From NCBI GenBank assembly GCA_021780055.1, contig JAJXZM010000097.1, positions 1-5,923 of the forward strand: a stretch of 5,923 nucleotides of DNA, read 5' to 3'. Both the position numbers and the translations under genes were made by a program. Shown piece by piece: positions 1-5,923 of the stretch. This DNA comes from Acidobacteriota bacterium (GTDB lineage: Bacteria; Acidobacteriota; Terriglobia; UBA7540). The notes under the pieces are model-generated. The model was not told where the DNA came from, searched no databases, and saw only the letters and a program-made list of their open reading frames with translations. Position 1 is the first letter of the stretch. Every line of letters begins with the position of its first letter.

Positions 1-1
1 C

Positions 2-355
2 TTCAAGATGGACTTTCAGGAAATCATTGCCGGCTCAGTGGGAAAAGAAAACACATTTGGAACAGTCGTGGGCAAACTGAAGACTGGGCCTATTACATTC
101 TGCCGTGTGTCGACAGATGATCTGAATGGTGGCATCAGGGCATACACCGGGGAAGGTGAGACCACCGATGACCGGCCCGCCAGTTTTGGCGGTTACGGTG
201 TGTTGAAGGTCGCGGGTTTGCAGGACCTGTTGCAATACATCTGCAAGAACGGGTACGAGCACCACGTTGCCGTCAACCGCAGTTGCTACGTAAAGGCTGT
301 CACAGAGGCTTTGGGTAATTACAAAAGGTGGGATGTTCACACCCACGGGTCTTGA
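2..355 (+). CDS. L-fucose/L-arabinose isomerase family protein, C-terminal fragment (5' end outside window)
   Basis: The open frame runs in from the left edge and stops at TGA 353-355, giving about 117 residues. No start is needed: the ATG at 8 is internal, because the frame is open from base 2 and the sequence already matches the interior of the family. Recognisable stretches are GKENTFGTVVGKLKTGP, the RVSTDDL segment, GEGETTDDRPASFGGYGV, the QDLLQYICKNGYEHHVAVN segment and the terminal WDVHTHG. These fit the C-terminal domain of the L-fucose isomerase-related proteins (COG2407 type), cytoplasmic enzymes that interconvert aldose and ketose sugars. The exact sugar cannot be told from this part, and a non-catalytic relative is possible. 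The gene has no evident functional link to the redox genes and is convergent with the cytochrome gene, so it belongs to a separate unit. Family assignment is from remembered family patterns, not a search. Confidence 0.85.
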   Translation, partial: FKMDFQEIIAGSVGKENTFGTVVGKLKTGPITFCRVSTDDLNGGIRAYTGEGETTDDRPASFGGYGVLKVAGLQDLLQYICKNGYEHHVAVNRSCYVKAVTEALGNYKRWDVHTHGS

Positions 356-579
356 AGAAGGATATGGCGAGCTTGAGGGGCAAGGACACTGAATCTTTAG
401 GATGTGGCAAGGTGCGCGTGGGTGCCACGCGCCGCAACTTTATCTGCTCCCCAGGAATCCTCCTGCGTCGAACAACAACCTCAGTCTATTTTTGCCTTCC
501 TGGACAATGCTCGCTGAAAGCAAAGCCCCGCTGGCCATGCGGTATGCGCGTGGATTGCAGAAGCGGTAATTTGTCCAAA
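356..579. other. Non-coding gap between convergent genes
   Basis: About 224 bases separate the isomerase stop from the stop of the cytochrome gene on the other strand. The short open frames crossing it have no recognisable protein character and no convincing ribosome binding site. The gap contains a GC-rich stem-loop (414-432, listed separately) and a weaker imperfect hairpin at 535-553. It probably holds the transcription ends of both neighbours. No canonical hairpin plus T-tract terminator is seen for the minus-strand gene. Confidence 0.6.
414..432 (+). terminator. GC-rich stem-loop, possible terminator of the isomerase gene
   Basis: GCGCGTGG (414-421) pairs perfectly with CCACGCGC (425-432) across a three-base GTG loop, an 8-bp stem beginning 58 bases after the isomerase stop. 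The following bases, CGCAACTTTATCT, have only a weak T-rich stretch, so an intrinsic terminator is possible but not typical. GTGGCA at 404-409 can instead pair with TGCCAC at 423-428, which would exclude the first stem. Confidence 0.3.
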
Positions 580-2655
580 TTATTGTGGCTGAACCCATGG
601 ATCCCGTGAGGCTGAAACTGATTCCGATGATGCAGCGCCCCCAATGATGGCGACCTTCGCGGTGTTCGAAGAAACGTCCGTGATTGGAGCTTTACGGTTC
701 TGGTGGGGATAGACGGCATCCATAAAGAACTGGTTGGCCTTGCGATAACGCAGGCGAGCGTTCACTACCAGCGGTCCCTCTACGCGCCACGGTACTCGGA
801 ACCTGTAATCGAAAGATTCTGATTTGTCGGGTGCGATTGCTTGACGGTAGTTCGGCCCGTCGGGATGCCAGATGTCCGGCGTCATGATCGATCGACCATC
901 TTTGGTGATCGCAATCGGGCGCAGGGCATATGTTCCAGCCTCAAGGTGGTTCTGAGCATCAAGCCCGCCGGAACGGTATACTTCATTTCCGGCCTGATCG
1001 TGCACGTCTAGTTCAATCCACACGCGTACCACATTGAGCGGTCCTGTCGGAAAGCTGTGGCCAACTTTCTTGTTGGTCAGGACAAGTTGCAAATCCACCA
1101 TTTCACCGGGCTTTACAGCTGCTGGCGCTTTAATCTCGATTGGCACGATCGGGCCACGGGGCCAGACCTTCTGAATCTCAGGGACCACACGTTCTCCCCG
1201 GAGCCATTTCTCAACGTCGCGGACCTGTTCGGGGGCGCCCGGCGACGAAATTGCCAGCGGCATAAATTGATTGGCAGCAGCAAAGCGGTGGCTACGGTAT
1301 TTCAGGCCCAGCCCAATTTTCACATCGTAGGGGTCAGCCTGCGCAACGTGCGCGACTGTCTCATAGTGCATGTGGCATTGCTGGCATCGAAGGCGCTTGG
1401 CGGGATCGGGGTCAGTATTCCACTTGCCGTTCTTCCAGTCATCGTATTGAGTTTCTACCTGCAGCGGTTCCGGGTATTTGCCCACCACGTCAAATTCCTT
1501 GTGGCACGGCGCGCATGACTCTGCCTGGCGGGCGATTTTCAAATTGTAATCAAGGTCATGCTGTGCGGGATAGACGCGGATCAGAAAGTGATTGATCAGG
1601 TCCGCAAAGTGACCATCCTGAAATTGGAAGAGATAAGGCTTCGGTACTCCTAGTACATAACTTCCAATTCCGCGCTCATCGACATGGCGCACGGCATGAC
1701 AAACGATGCATGAGTCGCCCTCGTCAAACCCTGCGACATGCTTCCCCAACTTGGGATCTTTGTATCCGGATAGCATCGAAACGGGCGAATGGCAGCCGCC
1801 GCATTTTTCGGTGGACTTGATTCCCTGCACTTCGGTCGTGGCGCTGCGAACTTCTTGGAAGAACTCATCCTCCTGCGACCATCGATGGGCGCTGGCCCGC
1901 CACTCATCGTAGATCGAGGTGTGGCACCCTGATACCCCACAGGAACGCGAATCAGCGATCGCCTGCGGTGGAACGGGGCCGCCGGTTTCAGTTTCAGCAT
2001 GGCTGGGAGCAAAGGGATTGGATCCGGGCGCGGCCTTGAAACTCGGCGGTGGTTGGTAATTCTTGAAATTGGGCGACCGGTATCCCACTATTCCGGCCGC
2101 AAGCAGTACACAGAGAACAACCATAACGCTGAACGCCAATTTCCAGATCCGTCTTCGCGCCGGTCCATAATCTTGCGAGGCCACAACTGCCAGCGGTCCA
2201 TTTGCCGCTGCGCTTTCCTGCTTGTGCGGCAAAGCGTGGTAGAAAAGGAATGGCAGGGCCAGTATGCCGGTCCAAAGGTGAACCTCTGCCCAAGCATGAC
2301 TGATGACGATTGCAAAAAGTGCCTGCCAGGTGATGACAAGGCCGGCCACCACGCTTGCGGCCAGCAGCCAGAACCCAACGTAAGCACTGATCTTCCGGAC
2401 ATTTCTCCGTGATTTGCGAGTGGCCAGCCAGTGGCTCAACTGCCACACCGCAAACGGCACCAGGACGAAAATTCCAAGCACTGTGTGAAAGAGTATTGCC
2501 ATTTGTGTGCTGACACTGAAAGGAAACACCCAGACAATCAAACCCGTCAGCGCCACAAAAAGCAATGCGCCGCCAACCCAGGCAAAGCCCAGGATACTCC
2601 GCTCGCTGATGAAGGTATGCCGGATCGGCGATACCCAATCCTTATGGTTTGTCAT
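580..2655 (-). CDS. Membrane-anchored pentahaem cytochrome c with N-terminal cytochrome b-like domain
   Basis: This 691-residue protein is probably an inner-membrane electron carrier with its haem c domain in the periplasm. Hydrophobic helices lie near residues 21-45, 52-76, 89-113, 115-142 and 168-191. Basic stretches at 78-88 and 166-172 predict N-terminus inside and C-terminus outside. Histidines H13, H57, H75, H120, H126 and H140 sit at helix ends in a pattern suggesting two b haems. The periplasmic part has five haem c motifs: C239-x4-C244-H245 (CGVSGCH), CGGCH 285-289, CIVCH 316-320, CAPCH 381-385 and CQQCH 424-428. Its only cysteines are these ten. After the first motif, YDEWRASAH (249-257) recalls cytochrome c554-like multihaem proteins. 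Residues from about 500 to 650 lack haems and look beta-rich, with VGHSFPTGP at 531-539. The ATG at 2655 is the only plausible start: an in-frame stop lies eight codons upstream, and GGAA sits eight bases before it. The gene is divergent from the molybdoenzyme operon and may exchange electrons with it. The redox partner is unknown. Confidence 0.85.
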   Translation of the reverse strand: MTNHKDWVSPIRHTFISERSILGFAWVGGALLFVALTGLIVWVFPFSVSTQMAILFHTVLGIFVLVPFAVWQLSHWLATRKSRRNVRKISAYVGFWLLAASVVAGLVITWQALFAIVISHAWAEVHLWTGILALPFLFYHALPHKQESAAANGPLAVVASQDYGPARRRIWKLAFSVMVVLCVLLAAGIVGYRSPNFKNYQPPPSFKAAPGSNPFAPSHAETETGGPVPPQAIADSRSCGVSGCHTSIYDEWRASAHRWSQEDEFFQEVRSATTEVQGIKSTEKCGGCHSPVSMLSGYKDPKLGKHVAGFDEGDSCIVCHAVRHVDERGIGSYVLGVPKPYLFQFQDGHFADLINHFLIRVYPAQHDLDYNLKIARQAESCAPCHKEFDVVGKYPEPLQVETQYDDWKNGKWNTDPDPAKRLRCQQCHMHYETVAHVAQADPYDVKIGLGLKYRSHRFAAANQFMPLAISSPGAPEQVRDVEKWLRGERVVPEIQKVWPRGPIVPIEIKAPAAVKPGEMVDLQLVLTNKKVGHSFPTGPLNVVRVWIELDVHDQAGNEVYRSGGLDAQNHLEAGTYALRPIAITKDGRSIMTPDIWHPDGPNYRQAIAPDKSESFDYRFRVPWRVEGPLVVNARLRYRKANQFFMDAVYPHQNRKAPITDVSSNTAKVAIIGGAASSESVSASRDPWVQPQ

Positions 2656-2897
2656 GCTTCGAATTCCGACTTGAGATCAAATGTGGCATAGTCTGGGTCT
2701 GTCCTGCGCAGGTGACCATGGCAATGAGGCCCTGTCCACCACACCGCTCGAATCTGATGCTGTCTTTTCAACAATAAACCTCCCTGGTTTTCGCTGGGGT
2801 GATGTTAGTCACAAGCGGGTGTGATTGCCCTCATACCCAAAACCGGGTCTCGAAGGTTATCAATGTTATATGCGCACGATTGAGCGCGAGATGAGTG
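2656..2897. promoter_or_regulatory. Divergent intergenic region between cytochrome and molybdoenzyme genes
   Basis: These 242 bases separate two divergently transcribed genes, so promoters for both must lie here or within the adjacent coding ends. No convincing -35/-10 pair was found on either strand; a TTATAT at 2866-2871 is only a weak -10 candidate for the + strand genes. The region contains the inverted repeat at 2809-2824 and a perfect 10-bp palindrome CCTGCGCAGG at 2703-2712. No protein-coding frame is credible. Shared control of both units is inferred from the layout alone. Confidence 0.5.
2809..2824. promoter_or_regulatory. Inverted repeat TCACA-N6-TGTGA, candidate operator
   Basis: TCACA (2809-2813) and TGTGA (2820-2824) are exact reverse complements separated by six bases, about 73 bases upstream of the molybdoenzyme ATG. 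The size and symmetry suit a dimeric helix-turn-helix regulator. The half-sites resemble those of CRP/FNR-family sites, but they are in the opposite order (CRP is TGTGA-N6-TCACA), so this is not a standard site. Chance occurrence is quite possible. Confidence 0.3.
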
Positions 2898-5105
2898 ATG
2901 GGTAGCAAGCTTACAAGGCGGGATTTCATCAGAAGTTCATCCCTCCTGGGTGCGGCCGCAACCTTTGGGACGACTGCTGGCAAAGCCGCCGAACATCCCC
3001 CCGGCTGGCGCGGCACGACGCGCGATGAGACCATCGCCACCAACTGCGAAATGTGCTTTTGGCGTTGTGGCGTCCTGGCGGAAGTGGCCGATGGCAATGT
3101 GCTGAAGCTTGAGGGTAATCCCGGACATCCGCTCACTAAAGGAAGGCTTTGCGCACGCGGCAACGCCGGGCCCAAGCTGCTTTATGACTCTGACCGGCTG
3201 AAGTATCCCATGCTGCGGGTTGGCGCACGCGGCGAAGGCAAGTTCAAACGAATCACCTGGGATCAGGCATTTGATTTCCTGGCCGAACGGCTTACCGAGT
3301 TCAAGCAGAAAAGTGGCCCGGAAAGCGTGGCACTTTTTCCACACGGCGTTGCGTCAACATTTTTCCACACCTTAATGCGTGCTTACGGAACCAACAACAT
3401 TGCCGAACCCGCCTTTGCACAGTGCCGAGGCCCGCGTGAAGTCGGCTATGCGCTGACGTTCGGCCAGGGGCTTGGTTCACCCGAGCCCGTTGACCTGGAA
3501 GAATCCAAGCTGATCGTCCTGATTGGAACGCACATTGGGGAGAACGTCTTCACTTCGCAGATCACAGCGTTTGCCGAAGGACTCGCACGCGGCGCAAAGT
3601 TGATTGTTGTCGATCCGCGTTTTTCTACAGCCGCCGCAAAAGCTGACTGGTGGCTCCCCATCCGCCCTGGTACTGACATTGCGTTGTTACTGGCCTGGAT
3701 GAACGTCCTGATTGGTGAGGACCTTTACGACAAGGAATATATTTCCAGGTACGCGCAAGGGTTCTCCGAGCTTGCGGCATACGTAAGAGGGTTCACGCCG
3801 GAGTGGGCGGAGGCTATTACGGAGCTTCCCGCCGCAAAGATTCGTGCCACGGCGCGAGCAATGGCGGCGGCGAAACCGGCCGTAGCGTTGCATCCCGGTC
3901 GGCACACCACCTGGTATGGCGATGACACCCAGCGCGCCCGGGCCATGGCTATCGTCACGGCGTTGCTGGGAAGCTGGGGACGGAAAGGCGGAATCTTTCT
4001 GCCCACGTCCATCAAGACCGGGAAGATTGAGACACCGGCATTCCCCCAGCCGAAGCGTGAAAGGGCCGATGGCGCTGGCACGCGTTTTCCGTTGGCTTCT
4101 GAGGAACAGGGCGTCACCAACGGACTGGTCGATGCCACCGTTTCGGGCAAGCCCTATCCCATCAAGGCGTGGATTGTTTACGGCCAGAACGTTCTCCAGA
4201 GCATTCCGCAGCGTCCCCACACGCTCGAGGCCATCAGCAAGCTTGACCTGATGGTGGTCGTCGATGTCCTGCCGATGGAGCAGACTTATTACGCCGATCT
4301 CGTGCTGCCTGAGGCCACTTACCTCGAGCGCTACGACATGCCGCAGATTGCGCTCAGCGCCAAGCAGCCCTACATCGCCATCCGGCAGCCATCGGTCGAG
4401 CCGCTTTATGAATCGAAACCAGGATGGTGGATCGCTCAGCAGATGGCAAGCCGTTTGGGACTGGAAGCGTATTTCCCCTGGAAGACGCCCCGAGAGCATC
4501 TTGAAATGCTGGTCAAACCGCTGGGCGTGAACGTTGACACTCTCCTCACACAGGGCGCCGTGGCTTTTCCGGGTCGGCCTTACATTTCAGAACGGGTGCC
4601 GGAAGACGGTCCGCTGTTTCCGACCCGGAGCGGGAAAATCGAGCTTCACTCGCCCTTGCTGAAGCAGTTGGGATTTGACCCGTTGCCGCGCTACGTGCCG
4701 GTAGATGATCCCCCCGTCGGATATTTCCGGCTGATTTATGGAAGGGCCCCGGTGCATTCCTTTGCGCGCAGCCAGAACAACGCCTGGCTGGACGCGCTGA
4801 TGGATGAGAACTCTGCCTGGATCAATGAAGACGCGGCCCGTGACCTGCAGCTGAGCGAAGGCCAGGAAGTCGTACTCGAAAATCAGGATGGAGCAAAGAG
4901 TCTGCCTGTGCGCGTAAGGATCACAAAAGGCATCCGGCGCGATTGCCTCTACATGGTTCACGGATTCGGGCACAAATCGCGTCGGTTGCACCTTGCCTAT
5001 CACCGCGGGGCTTCGGATACCGACTTGATGACACGGGTCAAAGTCGATCCCATTATGGGTGGAACGGGAATGCGAGTGAATTTTGTCCGAGTATTGACGA
5101 GTTAG
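2898..5105 (+). CDS. Molybdopterin (Mo-bisPGD) oxidoreductase, catalytic subunit, PsrA/PhsA type, Tat-exported
   Basis: This 735-residue protein is the catalytic subunit of a complex iron-sulfur molybdoenzyme. The N-terminus carries a twin-arginine signal (TRRDFIRSS, residues 6-14, then an Ala/Gly-rich hydrophobic stretch), so the folded enzyme should be exported to the periplasm. A [4Fe-4S] site follows: C50-x2-C53-x3-C57-x27-C85. The likely molybdenum ligand is C176 in AQCRGPREVG, the position where the polysulfide/thiosulfate/arsenate reductase branch carries cysteine. Formate dehydrogenases have Sec or Cys followed by His; here Arg follows. Later family signatures are ADLVLPEATYLERYD (about 466-480), PTRSGKIEL (about 575-583), GRAPVHSFARSQNN (about 615-628) and the C-terminal dinucleotide-binding domain with HGFGH. 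The length is usual for the family. A GTG at 2895 directly precedes the ATG and an in-frame TGA lies at 2892; the ATG is preferred, with GAG seven bases upstream. It is probably cotranscribed with the iron-sulfur gene 48 bases downstream. Polysulfide, thiosulfate, tetrathionate, an arsenic oxyanion or another substrate all remain possible. Confidence 0.92.
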   Translation: MGSKLTRRDFIRSSSLLGAAATFGTTAGKAAEHPPGWRGTTRDETIATNCEMCFWRCGVLAEVADGNVLKLEGNPGHPLTKGRLCARGNAGPKLLYDSDRLKYPMLRVGARGEGKFKRITWDQAFDFLAERLTEFKQKSGPESVALFPHGVASTFFHTLMRAYGTNNIAEPAFAQCRGPREVGYALTFGQGLGSPEPVDLEESKLIVLIGTHIGENVFTSQITAFAEGLARGAKLIVVDPRFSTAAAKADWWLPIRPGTDIALLLAWMNVLIGEDLYDKEYISRYAQGFSELAAYVRGFTPEWAEAITELPAAKIRATARAMAAAKPAVALHPGRHTTWYGDDTQRARAMAIVTALLGSWGRKGGIFLPTSIKTGKIETPAFPQPKRERADGAGTRFPLASEEQGVTNGLVDATVSGKPYPIKAWIVYGQNVLQSIPQRPHTLEAISKLDLMVVVDVLPMEQTYYADLVLPEATYLERYDMPQIALSAKQPYIAIRQPSVEPLYESKPGWWIAQQMASRLGLEAYFPWKTPREHLEMLVKPLGVNVDTLLTQGAVAFPGRPYISERVPEDGPLFPTRSGKIELHSPLLKQLGFDPLPRYVPVDDPPVGYFRLIYGRAPVHSFARSQNNAWLDALMDENSAWINEDAARDLQLSEGQEVVLENQDGAKSLPVRVRITKGIRRDCLYMVHGFGHKSRRLHLAYHRGASDTDLMTRVKVDPIMGGTGMRVNFVRVLTS

Positions 5106-5115
5106 TGCTTTAGTC

Positions 5116-5133
5116 GCCGGGCGTGAGTCCGGC
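5116..5133 (+). other. Intercistronic stem-loop with GTGA tetraloop
   Basis: GCCGGGC (5116-5122) pairs with GTCCGGC (5127-5133): seven pairs including one G-U, closed by a GTGA (GNRA-class) loop. It lies in the 48-base gap between the catalytic and iron-sulfur genes, ending seven bases before the Shine-Dalgarno sequence. No T-tract follows, so it is not an intrinsic terminator. It could stabilise or mark a processing end of the upstream message and set subunit ratios, but that is inference. Confidence 0.4.
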
Positions 5134-5140
5134 AATGGTT

Positions 5141-5146
5141 AAGAGG
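5141..5146 (+). promoter_or_regulatory. Ribosome binding site of the iron-sulfur subunit gene
   Basis: AAGAGG lies seven bases before the ATG at 5154, a good Shine-Dalgarno match at normal spacing. It supports this start over the ATG at 5135, which is in another frame. Confidence 0.7.
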
Positions 5147-5153
5147 AAAAACA

Positions 5154-5891
5154 ATGGCGCGCTACGCCATGGTAACGGATTTGAGGAAATGCGTGGGCTG
5201 CCAGGCCTGCACGGTGGCTTGCAACTCCGAATGGGAAGTCCCCACGGGTTTTGCGCGTACCCATGTGCGGTACACAGGCGTGGCAGGCAAGTTTCCAGAT
5301 CTCATTTCCGGTTTTTACGTTGCGCAATGCAACCACTGTGATCACCCGGCCTGCGTGCCAGCCTGTCCTACGGGGGCAACTTATCAGGCCGAAAACGGTA
5401 TAGTACACATCGATCGCGACCTTTGCATCGGTTGCGGTTACTGCGTTGAGGCTTGCCCCTACGGAGCGCGCTACATCAGTCCCACGATCAAGAAAGCCGA
5501 CAAGTGCGATTTTTGCTCGCCTCGCCTGGAGCGTGGACTGGAGCCGGCTTGCGTCCTCACCTGCACCGCACACGCAAAGTTTTTTGGCGATCTGGAAGAT
5601 AGAAAAAGCGATGTCTTCAGGATGGTTTACGAACAAGGCGCCCGTCGGCTTGAAACACCGGAAGTCTCGATTGGCCCCAACGTTTATTACCTGGGCAAGA
5701 AAGAAGATGTTGATCTGGTCCTCGCCAGTTTTCCGCCCCATCGTCCGCGGCTGCTGAGGGCGGGAGAATTCTGGCGTGGCTATCTGAAACCGCTGGTTCT
5801 TGCTGCCATCGGCGCAACGTTCCTAGGTCAGGCCATCGCGTTCTTTCACCAGCTTCATTCAGGTGAAGACCAGTTTGAGGATTGGGAGTAA
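5154..5891 (+). CDS. 4Fe-4S ferredoxin-type beta subunit of the molybdoenzyme, with C-terminal membrane helix
   Basis: This 245-residue protein should carry electrons between the molybdenum subunit and the membrane. It has exactly sixteen cysteines in four groups: C13/16/19/23, C59/62/67/71, C91/94/97/101 and C118/121/133/137. This is the arrangement for four [4Fe-4S] clusters in DmsB/PsrB/FdnH-type beta subunits. It has no signal peptide, so it is presumably exported with its Tat-bearing partner, as is known for such complexes. Beyond the usual domain of about 190 residues it has a tail: FWRGYLKPL (206-214), a hydrophobic helix of about residues 211-231, then an acidic end (GEDQFEDWE). This resembles the formate dehydrogenase-N beta transmembrane domain (Form-deh_trans). 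It would anchor the subunit with the clusters in the periplasm and the tail in the cytoplasm. The basic residues before the helix fit the positive-inside rule poorly, but FdnH-type subunits provide a precedent for this topology. Its stop is five bases before the next ATG, indicating an operon. Confidence 0.93.
   Translation: MARYAMVTDLRKCVGCQACTVACNSEWEVPTGFARTHVRYTGVAGKFPDLISGFYVAQCNHCDHPACVPACPTGATYQAENGIVHIDRDLCIGCGYCVEACPYGARYISPTIKKADKCDFCSPRLERGLEPACVLTCTAHAKFFGDLEDRKSDVFRMVYEQGARRLETPEVSIGPNVYYLGKKEDVDLVLASFPPHRPRLLRAGEFWRGYLKPLVLAAIGATFLGQAIAFFHQLHSGEDQFEDWE
5884..5888 (+). promoter_or_regulatory. Ribosome binding site of the downstream gene, inside the beta-subunit gene end
   Basis: GGGAG overlaps the last two codons of the iron-sulfur gene and sits eight bases before the ATG at 5897. 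This supports that start and suggests translational coupling of the two genes. Confidence 0.6.
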
Positions 5892-5896
5892 CAGAG

Positions 5897-5923
5897 ATGG
5901 GATCACAACCTTTGCCCATATCG
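5897..5923 (+). CDS. Start of the next operon gene, possibly the membrane subunit (3' end outside window)
   Basis: An ATG five bases after the iron-sulfur stop opens a frame reading MGSQPLPIS to the window edge. A GGGAG ribosome binding site precedes it. Nine residues are too few for identification. By position, and because the preceding subunit has an FdnH-like membrane helix, the gene may encode a cytochrome b (FdnI-like) or NrfD-like quinone-interacting subunit. That is inference from gene order. Confidence 0.6.

Noticed and set aside
535..553. Imperfect hairpin CCATGCG/CGCGTGG as terminator of the cytochrome gene
   Set aside because: On the minus-strand transcript one pair becomes an A-C mismatch and no T-tract follows, so support is too weak to list.
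328..609. 93-codon + strand frame in the gap after the isomerase
   Set aside because: It starts within the isomerase end in another frame, has no ribosome binding site or family resemblance, and runs into the end of the opposing cytochrome gene.
1994..2638. 214-codon minus-strand frame overlapping the cytochrome N-terminus
   Set aside because: It is a shifted reading of the same strand. The 580-2655 frame has the membrane helices and haem motifs; this one has scattered Cys/Arg/Gly and no coherent family pattern.
2835..2848. Short inverted repeat ACCC-N6-GGGT upstream of the molybdoenzyme gene
   Set aside because: A four-base arm is expected by chance in a region of this size.
3687..4499. 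270-codon open frame on the minus strand inside the molybdoenzyme gene
   Set aside because: It is fully antisense to a well-supported family member, has no recognisable domain, and long antisense frames are common in GC-rich coding DNA.
2898..5105. Annotation as a formate dehydrogenase alpha subunit, suggested by the FdnH-like beta tail
   Set aside because: The presumed Mo ligand Cys176 is followed by Arg rather than the His conserved in formate dehydrogenases, and no in-frame TGA selenocysteine codon is present.
5139..5741. 200-codon minus-strand frame opposite the iron-sulfur gene
   Set aside because: The + strand frame has sixteen cysteines in exact ferredoxin spacing and a good ribosome binding site; the antisense frame has neither.

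Overview
The window holds one partial sugar-isomerase gene and then a redox locus built from two divergent transcription units. Base composition (GC-rich to moderate, by eye), intergenic sizes and protein style resemble a soil or sediment bacterium of the Acidobacteriota or a similar phylum. That placement is an impression; no marker gene here proves it. Nothing mobile, no RNA gene and no CRISPR array is visible.

Layout: (i) 2-355 (+) is the 3' end of an L-fucose/L-arabinose isomerase family gene that begins before the window. (ii) 356-579 is a non-coding gap between convergent genes, with a strong GC-rich stem-loop at 414-432. (iii) 580-2655 (-) encodes a 691-residue membrane cytochrome: an N-terminal multi-helix domain whose histidines are placed like those of diheme cytochrome b subunits, then a periplasmic region with five c-type haem motifs and a C-terminal beta-rich domain. 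(iv) 2656-2897 is a divergent intergenic region with an inverted repeat TCACA-N6-TGTGA. (v) 2898-5105 (+) encodes a Tat-exported molybdopterin (Mo-bisPGD) oxidoreductase catalytic subunit of the polysulfide/thiosulfate reductase (PsrA/PhsA) type. (vi) 5154-5891 (+) encodes its four-[4Fe-4S] electron-transfer subunit, which ends in a transmembrane helix resembling the one in the formate dehydrogenase-N beta subunit (FdnH). (vii) 5897-5923 (+) is the first nine codons of a further gene, which by position should be the membrane (quinone-interacting) subunit.

Working model: the + strand operon makes a periplasm-facing complex iron-sulfur molybdoenzyme. Electrons would pass between the Mo active site, five [4Fe-4S] clusters (one in the catalytic subunit, four in the beta subunit) and a membrane partner. 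The divergent cytochrome could form a second route, carrying electrons across the membrane through b haems to a periplasmic chain of five c haems. Fused cytochrome b/pentahaem c, a Psr/Phs-type active site and an FdnH-like anchor together make an unusual respiratory module. Its substrate cannot be read from the sequence.
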